Assembly (NCBI RefSeq): GCF_042432495.1
Contig: NZ_JBHLXC010000012.1
Location: 1 to 64,000 of the forward strand
Origin: Pseudochelatococcus lubricantis
GTDB lineage: Bacteria; Pseudomonadota; Alphaproteobacteria; Rhizobiales; Beijerinckiaceae
Length of the DNA stretch: 64,000 nt
Direction of reading: 5' to 3'
In this document: positions 1-9,950 of the stretch, piece by piece
Numbering within the stretch: the first letter of the stretch is position 1
Layout: every line of letters starts with the position of its first letter
Program-made: the position numbers and the translations under genes
The notes under the pieces: generated by a model
The model's database searches: none
What the model saw: only the letters and a program-made list of their open reading frames with translations
What the model was told of the DNA's origin: nothing

Positions 1-365
1 GTCGTCTGCTCCTTTTCAGATTGGGCAGACTCTACATCACAGCGAGGGAACTTCCGGGGGGCAGGTCATGGACACTATCCGCCTCTCTCAGCACGAGCCA
101 GAGCGGTCAGGCCGGACGGTTACGATTCGACAGGGGGGCAGTTTCTCAGTTCGCCTGACAGCTCACGCCGATCTGATCCCCGAACACACCCGATCCCATG
201 CCGCAATCATGCCCCGCCACCGCCAAGGCGACGCGGAAGGCCGCCGAAAAACGGCCGGGCTGACCACCACCACGGTTAATCAAACGGCGGCAGCAAACTG
301 GGGGATTTTAAGCAGGCACTTCTGGGGAAATTGTAATCGGCATTGACAGCCGATGAACTTGATCA
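1..365. other. Left-edge stretch without a recognisable gene
   Basis: A 92-codon open frame on the plus strand (68-346) has no recognisable domain and no convincing ribosome binding site. I see no terminal inverted repeat or transposase motif that would prove a mobile-element end. It may be a remnant or simple intergenic DNA downstream of the glycosyltransferase gene. Confidence 0.4.
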
Positions 366-2072
366 TCATCGAACCTGTCGGTAGCAAGTTCCGCGACCTG
401 CCACACACCTATAAATCGTATGCAGGCGTGCTGCATAGCGCTTTCCCACGTTGAGCGGATGGAATATGGTGGTGTTGTTGAATTCGTCTGCCCCATATCT
501 GGCTGCCTGGAGCGCTTCTACAGCAGCGTTGTGGTTGGGTTCCCCCCAATATTGATTCTCAGACCACGGGTACTGCCCGGTCGGAACCGCTACAATATCG
601 GCTTCGACGAAAAGCTGGTTGCCCGCCTGCGCGAAGTCTACGTTACCCGACCAATAGGTCGCCACAACCTTGCGCCCCAACAGCATCGCTTCGGCCAGCG
701 ATCGACCGAACCCTTCTGCCCGATGGAGAGAAATCAGACAATCGGAAGACGCCAGCAGCTGCAGCAGATCTTTCCGCGCCAGTACAGCGTCGATGACGAT
801 CAGGCGAGGATCATGCGCTGCGGCTATGTATAGCTCGTCCATCTGTTGGCTATCTGCTGAGCCACGCATGACCTTGATGACGAGTCTGACTGAATCGTCG
901 TCTGGAAATGCATCTCGGAAGGCTTTAATCGCGCCGAAAGGATTCTTGCGATGAAACGACGACAGGGCATCGAAGTTGCACATAAACACGAATTTGTTGT
1001 CAGGCAGTCCGAAGCGTTGCCGATCTTCTTCAACCGACGGAGCTATAACGGCTGGCGGCATATGCACGACAGGCACAGGCGAAGCAAGTTCATAAGCGCC
1101 TCTTACGTAGCTACTGATCGCCCATATCTCGTCGACAAGTGAGAAGCAAAACTCAAGTTCCGAAGGCCACTGCGGCAACTCCCAAGGCCATAATCCTATC
1201 GAGTACCGATTATGAAAGAGGCACAAACCCCTCTCACAAAACAGCCGTAACGTCTCCATTCCGGTCATGACAAACAGGTTGATCGGATAGACAGGCTCAT
1301 CCACAACTTCAACAGGATAAGGATGAGACGTTGTCTGTACATCAGAACCAGCGGGAAAGTCGAGAACACAGTGGTTTACCCCTGCTTCGAACAGCGCGCG
1401 CGACGCACAACGCGCATCTTCCCCGATCCCCAGTTGTCCAAATAGATGACCAACAAGATTAACACCAGAATAAGACCAAGACGGCTCGGAACCCCGATCA
1501 TCGGCAGCCGCTATGTTATCCTGTACGTCTATTCCAACCGGCTGGATCCGGCCGACAAGGTCCAAAAGCCATCGTGGATGCGGAAAAAGCGGCGGCAACC
1601 CATTGAAGATATGTTTGAAGTACCACCCTACAAGCTCTTGCCGGCCCTCGTTCCTATCGAGCGGAGTCGCTTCGGCCAGTTCCTTGCTGAAAGCACGCAC
1701 GGCCAACGCAGCGTAGGGTAACGGAATATCTCCGCCTGTATACTGCGCCTCGATTTCAGTTGGAGACAGGTAAAGCGCGCGGATTTCTGGTCGCTGCATC
1801 ACTTCACGCAGCACTGCATATTCTCGCAAACCGCTGGACAAGCACCATCCGAGAAAACAAAACCTGTCCTGCCTGTTTTCAAGGGACCATTTCTTCTGTA
1901 AATCCGGACGAAGCATCCATATGGCCGCCATGACAGCCAGCAACGGCACCTCGTTAGGTTCCGCCAGTTCTTCGAATGGCTCCAGAAAAGCCAGATATCG
2001 GTGGCGCGAGCCAAACTTTGCCTGCAATACTTGGCGGCTCAATGCAAGACCGACAGCACTGGAACTCGTCAT
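366..2072 (-). CDS. Glycosyltransferase (GT4/GT-B-like C-terminal domain)
   Basis: This 568-residue protein has a GT-B type C-terminal half. The segment VFMCNFDALSSFHRKNP resembles the start of a GT4 nucleotide-sugar domain, and SLHRAEGFGRSLAEAMLLG is the classic GT4 donor-binding stretch with the EGFG..EAM motif. The N-terminal third, about 190 residues, has no family I can name. It probably transfers a sugar onto a surface glycan in the cytoplasm. The ATG at 2072 was chosen because a GAG lies about six bases upstream. An alternative ATG at 2126 would add 18 residues but its nearest AGGA lies too far away. It is first of three same-strand genes with the pyruvyl transferase-like gene and the coiled-coil gene. 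Acceptor and donor cannot be read from the sequence. Confidence 0.8.
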   Translation of the reverse strand: MTSSSAVGLALSRQVLQAKFGSRHRYLAFLEPFEELAEPNEVPLLAVMAAIWMLRPDLQKKWSLENRQDRFCFLGWCLSSGLREYAVLREVMQRPEIRALYLSPTEIEAQYTGGDIPLPYAALAVRAFSKELAEATPLDRNEGRQELVGWYFKHIFNGLPPLFPHPRWLLDLVGRIQPVGIDVQDNIAAADDRGSEPSWSYSGVNLVGHLFGQLGIGEDARCASRALFEAGVNHCVLDFPAGSDVQTTSHPYPVEVVDEPVYPINLFVMTGMETLRLFCERGLCLFHNRYSIGLWPWELPQWPSELEFCFSLVDEIWAISSYVRGAYELASPVPVVHMPPAVIAPSVEEDRQRFGLPDNKFVFMCNFDALSSFHRKNPFGAIKAFRDAFPDDDSVRLVIKVMRGSADSQQMDELYIAAAHDPRLIVIDAVLARKDLLQLLASSDCLISLHRAEGFGRSLAEAMLLGRKVVATYWSGNVDFAQAGNQLFVEADIVAVPTGQYPWSENQYWGEPNHNAAVEALQAARYGADEFNNTTIFHPLNVGKRYAARLHTIYRCVAGRGTCYRQVR

Positions 2073-2193
2073 TGTATGCTCATTTTTATCAATAGAGTTT
2101 GGCCCAGACGAACAACCTTTTCCCATACAGGATCGTGAGTCCTGGGCCGCCGAGTGCTTTTATCATATTCGGATATGCGCGTACGGGAGGATG

Positions 2194-3159
2194 TTAAAGC
2201 ATGGTAAGCGGGAAGAGGCGAGATCCGACCGGTGTCTCATGCGAGACGGTGTTAAACAGGCGCGGCAGGCTATCGTCTTGTCCAGGATAAAAGCCAATTG
2301 TGGCCGTATTCGCCCCAAAAGCGTGAACACAGTTATGCTTGCGTTGAGATACGAGGACGTCAAGTTCTCCGATCAACGACTTCAGGCGAGTAGGCGACAT
2401 TTCTTCTAGCCACCATGAGGGGTTGAGGATTTGCGGCAACACTATCTTCTGACGGATACCCAAGCGACTGACAAAGGAGGAGAACGCCGCCGCATCGTCT
2501 TCGGTCTTTTCATACTGATGGATCGTGCTAACGATGGGTACGAGCACGTAGCCCTCATAGGGCTTAAGAAAATCCAATATCAACGGTGCGTTTTCATCGA
2601 CCGCACGGGCCATAATAGCCTGGTTGGTCAGTGAGATGCCGACTTTCCGTTCGTTCGGCAAGTTGAAATCGACGCTATCATCCTCAGGGTAGAAGCGTTC
2701 AGGGTAACGTGTCAGCGTTGGGGGGACCGACAGATCAAGGTTCCATCGATTGACGATACGCAACGACGTGAAATCCCGCACAGAGAACGAAGCAAGCGAC
2801 TGCGCGGCGCGCCGGATTTCCGGCGTTATCCATGACGAATCCAGGTTAGCAACGCCGATATTGTAAATGTGGCATTGAGCATTCCATGTAAGCGCGTCAT
2901 TAATAAAGTTTAGAAACCTCGGAAGCATTGACAGCGTTCCAATACCTCCGCCGCCCAGAACAATTCTCTCTGGACGCAGTATCTTGGCCTGATTGAAATT
3001 TTCTATAAAACTTTCCGGTTTGATAAATTTTCCCGTGAAAGTGGGACGATAGCTCAGAACATGATTTTCACTCGAAGGGAATGCACGCACTGCGTCCAGC
3101 AGACAAAGCTCATCACCGAGATTGCCGAAACCGTAAGATCCTAGAAACAAGGTTTTCAC
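2194..3159 (-). CDS. Polysaccharide pyruvyl transferase family protein
   Basis: The 321-residue product begins MKTLFLGSYGFGNLGDE. The GNxGDE motif near residues 12-17 and the glycine-rich IVLGGGGIGTL stretch near residues 67-77 are hallmarks of the polysaccharide pyruvyl transferase family (PF04230, CsaB-like). Members add pyruvate ketals to exopolysaccharide or cell-wall sugars, or act as related glycosyltransferases. The start is a GTG at 3159, supported by an AAGGA about ten bases upstream. The gene lies 121 bp upstream of the glycosyltransferase on the same strand, so both probably serve one surface-glycan pathway. It is more AT-rich than the organosulfur and transport genes further on, suggesting horizontal acquisition. 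Confidence 0.8.
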   Translation of the reverse strand: MKTLFLGSYGFGNLGDELCLLDAVRAFPSSENHVLSYRPTFTGKFIKPESFIENFNQAKILRPERIVLGGGGIGTLSMLPRFLNFINDALTWNAQCHIYNIGVANLDSSWITPEIRRAAQSLASFSVRDFTSLRIVNRWNLDLSVPPTLTRYPERFYPEDDSVDFNLPNERKVGISLTNQAIMARAVDENAPLILDFLKPYEGYVLVPIVSTIHQYEKTEDDAAAFSSFVSRLGIRQKIVLPQILNPSWWLEEMSPTRLKSLIGELDVLVSQRKHNCVHAFGANTATIGFYPGQDDSLPRLFNTVSHETPVGSRLFPLTML

Positions 3160-3341
3160 GCGATACGATTCCTTTGCCTATCTGTGCGGGCACTCCCATA
3201 CTAGGGCCTGCCATGTTAGAGTTTAGCGTGGAAACCCAGCCGAGGAGTGCCCTTGGCGCAATTTGGCCGGATATTAGTACATCAACGAGTGAGGCGCCAG
3301 TTTGGATCGCCTCAATGATTTACATGCATTTACATGCGTTT

Positions 3342-4634
3342 CTAACGATCCCGGGGGTCGGCCGCCCGTTTAGCAGACGCCCCATACTCGAGATACACCA
3401 GGAGCGGATTGCCTCCTTTTAGAGGCGCATCCCTATTGAGTTCATAATAACGTTTCGTGCTGAAACGTGGAGAGGGATCCCTGCCCTGCTTTCCACCAAC
3501 CTCCAGATAGTGGTCAAGCGCATCAAGCCCCGATAGTGCCATGTCCGGATTCTGGCTTCGATACCAGCTTTCGTCAAATAAGCCGGACTGTTCGATAAGT
3601 CGCCGCTCGCGCTGACGTTCCTCACTCCTGAAAACAGGTGACTTAACGACAATACCTTTTTGGGGAGCTACCTCCGATTTCTGTGATAAGGTCGGAACTG
3701 TGCCTCCCCCCCGCTCACCAGCTTCCGTGACGAGGCGGGTGCCCCCCGTCCGCGCAGCTAGAAGCTTCTCTTTCTCCAACAACAGCCGGCTAAGCGTAGC
3801 AATTTCAGCGATCCTCTCCGAAGTCGTCGACTCAAGCACTTTGTTTCGCTCTTCCAGAGTATCGATTCTTCGGTCTCTCTGAATCAGTGCCTCACGTTCT
3901 GTCCTGAGGCGATCAGTAAAATCAGAAATAGTTTTCTTATAGCTCTCTATCTCTTTGTCTTTCTCAGCAACAGAAATATTTAATAATTCAAGTATCATCT
4001 GATTTTCGCTATTGGCGCGTTTTACAGAAGAAAGAAGCTCGCGAACAGCTTCGAGTTCACGTGATTTTTCAGCTTCAGAATTACGGATAACCTCATACGT
4101 ATCATTAACATTCTGAATCAATAATAATTTTGATGATAAATCATTATTCTCGGTCTTGAGTGACTTCAATTGGATGTCCCGCTGCGTCAAAGTTGCGTCT
4201 TTTTGCTGCACCTGCTCTATCAAAGTTCTATTGAGGATTTCCAATTCAAGAATTTTCCGATCCCGGTCGGAGAGCAACTTCTGGAAGCCGTCAATGACAT
4301 CGGCCGCCGCTTCAACTAGGCGTTGAATCGCTTCGGTTTCCGATGTCTTAAGTTGCACGACTTGGTTAAGCTCTTCTATTCTACGCTGCTGGAGAGATAG
4401 AACCTTATCGACTTCCTTGGCTGAAAATCGATCAGCGTCATCATCGATCAGCACCGCTTGCCTACCTACACCTATATCCGTGATTTCCGCTGTTGGCCTG
4501 AAAGGAGACTCTATAGCCTGGACCAATTCCCAGGCATGCCTCTTTTGCCCGACCGAGGAATCGGTTTTCTTCCGACCTCGCGTGAAAACGCGGAAGCTCG
4601 TTTTCAGTTTAGGTAGAAATCCATCCTTGGCCAT
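3342..4634 (-). CDS. Coiled-coil protein with C-terminal surface-glycan-associated module
   Basis: The 430-residue protein has a basic N-terminus, then roughly residues 75-300 as a long heptad-rich coiled coil full of E, K, L, R and N (for example ELNQVVQLKTSETEAIQRL). The last ~90 residues hold a motif of the form FDESWYRSQNPD..LDALDHYLEVGGKQGRDPSPRF, followed by a second, partial copy ending in YLEYGA. From memory this FD.xWY.xxNPD..HY...G..EGR.P module accompanies glycosyltransferases and rhamnan-synthesis proteins of alphaproteobacteria, where it may be a docking or scaffold element. No signal peptide or transmembrane helix is visible. It could organise the neighbouring glycosyltransferase at the membrane, but that is inference. 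Base composition is low in GC. Confidence 0.7.
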   Translation of the reverse strand: MAKDGFLPKLKTSFRVFTRGRKKTDSSVGQKRHAWELVQAIESPFRPTAEITDIGVGRQAVLIDDDADRFSAKEVDKVLSLQQRRIEELNQVVQLKTSETEAIQRLVEAAADVIDGFQKLLSDRDRKILELEILNRTLIEQVQQKDATLTQRDIQLKSLKTENNDLSSKLLLIQNVNDTYEVIRNSEAEKSRELEAVRELLSSVKRANSENQMILELLNISVAEKDKEIESYKKTISDFTDRLRTEREALIQRDRRIDTLEERNKVLESTTSERIAEIATLSRLLLEKEKLLAARTGGTRLVTEAGERGGGTVPTLSQKSEVAPQKGIVVKSPVFRSEERQRERRLIEQSGLFDESWYRSQNPDMALSGLDALDHYLEVGGKQGRDPSPRFSTKRYYELNRDAPLKGGNPLLVYLEYGASAKRAADPRDR

Positions 4635-4681
4635 TGCAGCTTTCCATAATACTAAACTGACGGCTACATTATTTTTTGAAA

Positions 4682-5573
4682 CTATTTCATCATATCTGCA
4701 AATCGCAGTTCAGATTCCTCTGCAATCTGTATCAGATACTCTCCGTAACTGTTTCTACCCAGCTTTCTGCCTAACTTGGCGAGTCAATTACGATCAATAT
4801 ATCCCTTACTGAACGCGATTTCCTCGAGAGAGGCGATACGCTAGCCTTGACGTTTTTCAAGTGTGCAGACGAACCTTCCAGCACCGATCAGGCTGTCATG
4901 TGTACCGGTGTCGAGCCAAGGGAATCCACGCCCCATCTTCTTGACACGGAGTTGCCCTTACTCAATATAAAAGCGATTGATATCGGAAATTTCAAGTTTT
5001 CCACGTGCGGATGGCTTGAGGTTCACTGCAATATCAACAACTTGTTCATCATAGAAATTAAAGACCTGTAACGGCCCAGTTCGAGCGTGGTCTGGCCGGC
5101 CTTTCCTCAATCGAACGGGCCTTGTTAGTGTCGTCAAAGGTCACGATCCCGTAACGTTCAGGCTCCCGGACCCTGTAGGCGAAAACGCTCGCACCACGTG
5201 GCTCGACAGTATGCAACAGCGATTCGAGGTCAGCACCATGGAAAATATTGTCGCCCAGAATCAGGGCTGACGTTTCCCCCTGCACGAAGTCCGCACCAAT
5301 AATAAACGCTTGGGCAAGGCCATCCGGGCTTGGCTGCGAGGCGTAACTGACCGAAATCCCCCATTGCGAGCCATCGTCCAGCAAACGTGCAAATTGCGGA
5401 ATAGCATAGGGCGTCGAGATGATCAGAATCTCGCGGATGCCTGCCAGCATGAGGACGCTCAGCGGATAATAGAGCAACGGCTTATCGTAAATGGGTATTA
5501 GCTGCTTCACTATGGCAAGCGTCAGCGGATGTAACCTTGTTCCCGACTCCCTGGCGAGAAGAATTCCTTTCAT
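4682..5573 (-). pseudogene. rfbA: rfbA pseudogene (glucose-1-phosphate thymidylyltransferase), frameshift and three stops
   Basis: The first ~170 codons read as RfbA/RmlA: MKGILLARESGTRLHPLTL, IYDKPLLYYPLSVLMLAGI, ILGDNIFHG and ERPARPRSNWAVTGL. The frame then breaks at about 5071 through one extra base. The next frame continues as FYDEQVVDIAVNLKPSARGK and LEISDINRFYIE, then WLDTGTHDSLI, then the RfbA tail GYGxYLxxI-like NSYGEYLIQIAEES. This second part is cut by TAA (4958-4960), TAG (4841-4843) and TGA (4784-4786), and ends at TAG 4682-4684. The nucleotide-binding GGSGTRL motif also reads RESGTRL. Intact RfbA is ~290 residues and would make dTDP-glucose for dTDP-rhamnose. This copy is dead. 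Confidence 0.93.
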
Positions 5574-5700
5574 GATACGCATTTTCCTCGATCTTTGGGA
5601 TTCGGTGAAATGTACGGTCACAAAAACGGTCAACGTAGAATAGCGACCCCGTTATTGTATAGGAAGCGCGTCAATGTAAAAAAACGATCTTAAGACGACA

Positions 5701-5734
5701 ATAAAAACCCGACCGCAATGTAATTGCAGTCGGG
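5701..5734 (-). terminator. Rho-independent terminator of the RTX/DUF4214 gene
   Basis: Positions 5708-5719 pair with 5723-5734 (12 bp stem, one G-U wobble on the minus strand, three-base loop). On the minus strand the hairpin is followed immediately by a TTTTTAT run. It lies about 160 bp past the stop of the minus-strand gene ending at 5893. Confidence 0.85.
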
Positions 5735-5892
5735 CACAAACAGCACAATAAAACTCAAATTTCTAATAATACTAAAAATCACACAGATATCCCCGCATAT
5801 CGAATGCAGATCAAAAAATCGCAGTTCCGTAATACACTAGTATTTCTGTGACAGCCCTCTTTTGGAAAAGGGAGCTGTCACAATCTTTCAGA

Positions 5893-7050
5893 TCAGACGA
5901 TCTGGTCGTCATCATCCGTGATGACGTGGATAACATCGGCCGTCTTGTTTCCGCTCTCTTCCGCATAAACGAAGTCAAGCACAACATTAACGCGATCATC
6001 ACCATCGGTCAGGCGGCCAATCCAGTAGTCGCGGCCTCCCTGGTCGGCATCGCGCTGAAGCGTATTGTGATACAGCAGATCAACGAAGTCTTCGTTAGAC
6101 AGCGTCGAAAGCGAGGACGCCTCCTCCGTATCGAAAATACGCTCTGCAATTTCGGCGATTGAGGCGCCGTCGCGATACATGTCGAGCCAGAACTTGAAGC
6201 CTTCGAACTCGGTGGTGCGATCGAACAGCGCTTCATAAAGACGGGCAACGGAGCCTTCGTTGTCATCGCTGGCAACCACGAGAGCACTGTCAGCCCACCG
6301 GAGATACTCGACACCGGTGACTTCCGACTGCTGGTTGCTCACCAGGTTGAACACCACGGCCTTGTCACCTTGCCAGTCAATCTCGTAGTTCGCACGAGAT
6401 GCCTCGACAACTGCAGCATTCGGATTGTTCGCCACGTCGGCAAAGGAGACAAGATCAATGCCGCTACCAGCCTCAACCGTATCCGAACCATCCGCAAGAT
6501 AGAACGTGACGTTCCCGTCGCCGCCCCTGAGAAGATTCTGACCGTTACCACCGACGATCGTATCGTCACCGGAACCGCCAATGACCGTATCGTTGCCGGA
6601 ACCGCCGGAGAGGTATGCAGCGAGATCGCCGCCGACGATCGAATCATCGCCCTCACCGCCCGACACAAGACTGGATGACTGTCCGATTTCACCCGCAAAA
6701 CCCTGCGCAGCGGCGCTTCGCAGCACGATCGAATCGCTCCCGGACCCGCCGTAGACAACAACCGGCAAAGACCCGTCAACACTGACGACAGTATTTTCGG
6801 AAGTATCCAGAATGACGATCGAAACACCGGAGGGGATAACGATCTCCTCGCCCGAACCCTGCTTGATGAAGAGCAGATCGGTACCAGGCGGGATATCCTC
6901 ACCTGGCGCATACTCGGCAATAGTGACGCTCTCGCCTTGCGGTATGGCATCCAGGATTCCCTGAATGGCCTGCTTCACATCATTCGGGAGCGTGGAATTC
7001 GCGATTTCATCGCGGGCCGCATCGGCTCCAAGATCATAAGTTACAGCCAT
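5893..7050 (-). CDS. Secreted RTX repeat protein with C-terminal DUF4214 domain
   Basis: The 385-residue protein has no Sec signal peptide. Residues ~1-95 form an unknown N-terminal region. Residues ~100-190 carry glycine/aspartate nonapeptide repeats (GGSGSDSIV, GGEGDDSIVGG, GGSGNDTVIGGSGDDTIVGGNG) typical of calcium-binding RTX beta-rolls. The C-terminal ~110 residues match DUF4214 (LYEALFDR..GFKFWLDMYRDG..IAEIAERIF, then LLYHNTLQRDADQGGRDYWIGRL). Such proteins leave the cell through type I secretion and fold on external calcium. A PrsD/PrsE-type pair lies 4 kb away, although the cognate substrate is inferred. ATG 7050 was chosen because AAGGA lies ~10 bases upstream; a longer frame to 7089 lacks a site. 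Confidence 0.85.
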   Translation of the reverse strand: MAVTYDLGADAARDEIANSTLPNDVKQAIQGILDAIPQGESVTIAEYAPGEDIPPGTDLLFIKQGSGEEIVIPSGVSIVILDTSENTVVSVDGSLPVVVYGGSGSDSIVLRSAAAQGFAGEIGQSSSLVSGGEGDDSIVGGDLAAYLSGGSGNDTVIGGSGDDTIVGGNGQNLLRGGDGNVTFYLADGSDTVEAGSGIDLVSFADVANNPNAAVVEASRANYEIDWQGDKAVVFNLVSNQQSEVTGVEYLRWADSALVVASDDNEGSVARLYEALFDRTTEFEGFKFWLDMYRDGASIAEIAERIFDTEEASSLSTLSNEDFVDLLYHNTLQRDADQGGRDYWIGRLTDGDDRVNVVLDFVYAEESGNKTADVIHVITDDDDQIV

Positions 7051-7237
7051 AGTCTCTGTTCCTTGTCCTAGACAACCGAAACCAGCCAAATTTTATGGTT
7101 CCAGTTTATAAATAAAATGTAACGGCTTTACGACCTAGACAAACGGACTAGATCAAAAAAACATCTAAAACACCCATGATCGCACCCCTAAACCACTATA
7201 GCGCATTCCGGATGCGATCCGTTCCGTACTCAAACGA

Positions 7238-8275
7238 TCAGGGAAGCTGCCCTTGGCCCGCCACGGACAACCGGCCACCGGAACTTCCCCGATACAATTT
7301 TACCCGCCCCGACTGGATGCCAGCCGGAACTCCGTTGGGACCCTTGCCTTCCACATCGGAGGCCCGCAGCTTGCGTACAAGCAAACGCACCCCGACGAGT
7401 GGAGATACCCCGTCCCTGGCTCTGGCCGACACCTCGCGACCAGACACCTTCACAAGACTGCCGTCCCTGAAGGCAGCCTCAAGCTCGAGATCGAATTGCT
7501 CGGCCTTCTCGTCCCGCAGCCGGAAAGAAATGGAAACTACCGGCAGCATCCTCTTGCGCGTGCCAACGAAATCCCCGGTCAGCGTCTCGGGAACTTCGCC
7601 CAATCCGGCAACCTCGCAGCCGTAACCGATATCGACCCCGATAGGCCGGCGCGGCCAATGGACAGAGAAACCCTCGATGTCTTCTTGCGCACCGGGTTCT
7701 CCGAGCCACTCCCCCGTCCGCGTCGTCACATCTCCACGGTAGGCGATATGACCCGACATAAAGACCGGAAGCGCCTCGGGCGCAGCTGCCTCACGGCCCG
7801 CACTCTGCCGCAGAGCGCTCTCGTCCCTGTCGGTTACGCGATCCAGGCGATCAAGCTTGAGCTTGACACCGTCATTACGCGCCGCCCCTTCAACAAATAT
7901 CGTCACAACGACAACAGAATCGCTTGCGACAGACACAACAAGAGCGTCGCCCGGAGCCCGCAGCACACCGTCAGCGTTGTCCGGCCCATAAAACAGCCGC
8001 GCACCAGGATCTGAATCGGGCGCAAAGGATGCAACAACCTTTGGCGGAACATCGCCATCCTCTGCAGCAATATACCGCAGTGCATATAAACCGCGCGAGA
8101 CAGGCATGGCACGTGCATAAACGCGCCCGCCCGCCCGGGCAGCGCCAGCGGCTGCGACATCCGCACCACCGTTAAACCGGGCACGTGCATCGATCGGAGC
8201 AGTGCCAACTGGCGCGCGCTGTCGCCTCGCCATGTCAATTGCCCGTTCGCCGCCGTCAATCGCATTGCCCGCCAT
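7238..8275 (-). CDS. Hypothetical protein of the surface/secretion island
   Basis: I do not recognise this 345-residue protein. The N-terminal ~50 residues are rich in Ala, Arg and Gly with no signal peptide. The middle contains beta-rich stretches (GDALVVSVASDSVVVVTIFVEG), then FSVHWPRRPIGVDIGYGCEV and TGDFVGTRKRMLPVVSISFRLRD, which look like a beta-sandwich. The gene is on the same strand as the RTX gene, 187 bp upstream of it, and could be cotranscribed, since no terminator is visible between them. ATG 8275 is preceded by AAGAGTGAG. The GTG at 8281 would add two residues. A role with the RTX protein, such as chaperone or accessory surface protein, is only inference. Confidence 0.65.
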   Translation of the reverse strand: MAGNAIDGGERAIDMARRQRAPVGTAPIDARARFNGGADVAAAGAARAGGRVYARAMPVSRGLYALRYIAAEDGDVPPKVVASFAPDSDPGARLFYGPDNADGVLRAPGDALVVSVASDSVVVVTIFVEGAARNDGVKLKLDRLDRVTDRDESALRQSAGREAAAPEALPVFMSGHIAYRGDVTTRTGEWLGEPGAQEDIEGFSVHWPRRPIGVDIGYGCEVAGLGEVPETLTGDFVGTRKRMLPVVSISFRLRDEKAEQFDLELEAAFRDGSLVKVSGREVSARARDGVSPLVGVRLLVRKLRASDVEGKGPNGVPAGIQSGRVKLYRGSSGGRLSVAGQGQLP

Positions 8276-9100
8276 GAGCACTCACTCTTCATGAAATTTA
8301 CTGCAGCCAAAATACACGGGGTCTATATCAATTTCAACTGTTAATCAGGTTTATCTAGTTATATCCAATACGTACGAAAATTTTGTAATTTGTTATTCAT
8401 GAGATGTAAATTTGGCATCAGCTTTTTCCATGCCATTGAAGCTGGGCAGTCGTAACATTTTTCCGGCCAAGTTCGGTATAACTGCTTATATCGCAAGGTG
8501 CCGACCCGCGCCTGCCGGCTAACAACGGAGCCATCTTGGCGGCTGTAAATTACAGGTGAGATTCCGATTGGCGATCACCGCTCACGCGCAAAATAGGCGG
8601 AGCTATTTGTCCGCTGAAGCGTTATCAACACGCATACCGATTCTCAATGAGCCGCACTTATCGAGAATCAGTATTGGCCTGGGAAGCGACTTTATCCTTT
8701 TTCTAATCAGGGGCGCCTTTTTAAGAACATCATCCAGCTGCTGGTCGCGGGCTCGGCCGAGGGCCCGGCATCGCCTGAAAACGTGGAACAGTACGAAACG
8801 TCCCATCGCTTTATAGGACTGTTCGCACAAGTTTCACGGCGCAAACCGGTTATTCCCTGCCCGTCCAAAGCGCAGGCCGGATAGCGTCTGGTACCCTCGT
8901 GATACCGGAATGTCACCTAGCAGCGATACCTGTCCCGATGGCTATTCTGCTTTACGTTCTACCTGTATATATTTATCCGACGCTCGTGGTCGTATTTTCA
9001 GAACCGGCGGCGGACAACAAGGATTGTCGCCTGCCGCCTGCGGTCTCTACAAGGCCGCATTTTTCCATTAGCCTATGGGTCGATCTTCAACGGGATTCGC
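8276..9100. other. Divergent intergenic region without a supported gene
   Basis: This 825-bp gap separates the minus-strand unknown gene from the plus-strand sapC-like genes. It is AT-rich near 8320-8420, a likely promoter zone for the minus-strand unit. Short open frames on both strands have no domain or ribosome site that I can support. Confidence 0.5.
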
Positions 9101-9853
9101 ATGCTCTACTCAAATCTGCAGCCGCTTCCTCGCGATACGAAGACCGGTGTTCTGTATCGCGTCAGCGATTATCCGCATATCGCGTCTCTTGTAGCTATCC
9201 CTGTCGTCCTGGTGGAGATAGGCAATATCGCGCGCGAGTTCCCCGTCGTCTGGCAGTCCATGGGAGACAGACTTTCTCTCGTGGCGCTGACGGGGCTTGC
9301 GCCCGGCACCGGCCTTTCGGCCAATCGTGATATCACGAACGAGGATATCTCCCTTCTCGCGTTGAAAGCCTATCCGTTCACGGTTGCTCCCGGCGACTAC
9401 GCAGCCTCCCGCCCGGTTCTCGTGGATCATGCCGAAGTCCGGCCGGGCGCGCAGCCCATTAATATGTATGATTCACATGGGCGCTTCACACGCGATGCGC
9501 TCATGCGGCTGGCAGCGACGCGCGTGTTTGCCCACAGCCAGGCCAAGACGGCCCGTTTTTCCCAGCTTCTGCATGCGGCCGGCCTGATGCAGCCCTGGGA
9601 GTTCGCGCTTCAGTTCGGCGAGCGCACCCTGTCGCTGGCTGGTCTCTATACGCTCACGCGCGATACGCAGGCTCTTTATGAAAAACTGACGCCGCTCGTC
9701 GAAGAGCTTGGGCATGAAATCGTTCAACTGGTGGAAGCCCACGAGATATCGCTATTCCGCATGAACGATCTCGCCAGAAGCTTTGCGACGATCTCGTCGG
9801 CATGGACGCAAATACGCGCTCCGGCTGCCGGCAGCGCGGATAACGCCCCGTGA
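9101..9853 (+). CDS. SapC family protein (first copy)
   Basis: The 250-residue protein shows the SapC family pattern (PF07277). ASLVAIPVVLVEIGNIAREFPVVW is followed by LVALTGLAPGTGLSANRD and LLALKAYPFTVAPGD, matching the usual N-terminal L.A.PV...E...A...YPVVF, then V...G...G.N, then YPF. Residues ~165-230 give a helical C-terminal half. The family is named after a gene near Campylobacter S-layer genes; its biochemistry is not established. There is no signal peptide. A second, diverged SapC gene follows 97 bp downstream, and a type I secretion pair after that, so a role in surface-protein export is plausible. Confidence 0.75.
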   Translation: MLYSNLQPLPRDTKTGVLYRVSDYPHIASLVAIPVVLVEIGNIAREFPVVWQSMGDRLSLVALTGLAPGTGLSANRDITNEDISLLALKAYPFTVAPGDYAASRPVLVDHAEVRPGAQPINMYDSHGRFTRDALMRLAATRVFAHSQAKTARFSQLLHAAGLMQPWEFALQFGERTLSLAGLYTLTRDTQALYEKLTPLVEELGHEIVQLVEAHEISLFRMNDLARSFATISSAWTQIRAPAAGSADNAP

Positions 9854-9950
9854 TGTATACGAGTCATGCGATATCGTGCTATTCAAGACCTGATTACAGC
9901 TCTTCGCGCGAGAGTTATGTTGCCGCCAACAGGCGTTGAATGGGCCGGAC

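Noticed and set aside
68..346. 92-codon open frame at the left edge, possible transposase remnant
   Set aside because: No transposase motif, terminal repeat or ribosome site could be recognised.
5058..5633. A short but functional 191-residue RfbA
   Set aside because: Homology continues in another frame past the stop and the GGSGTRL motif is mutated, so a pseudogene explains it better.
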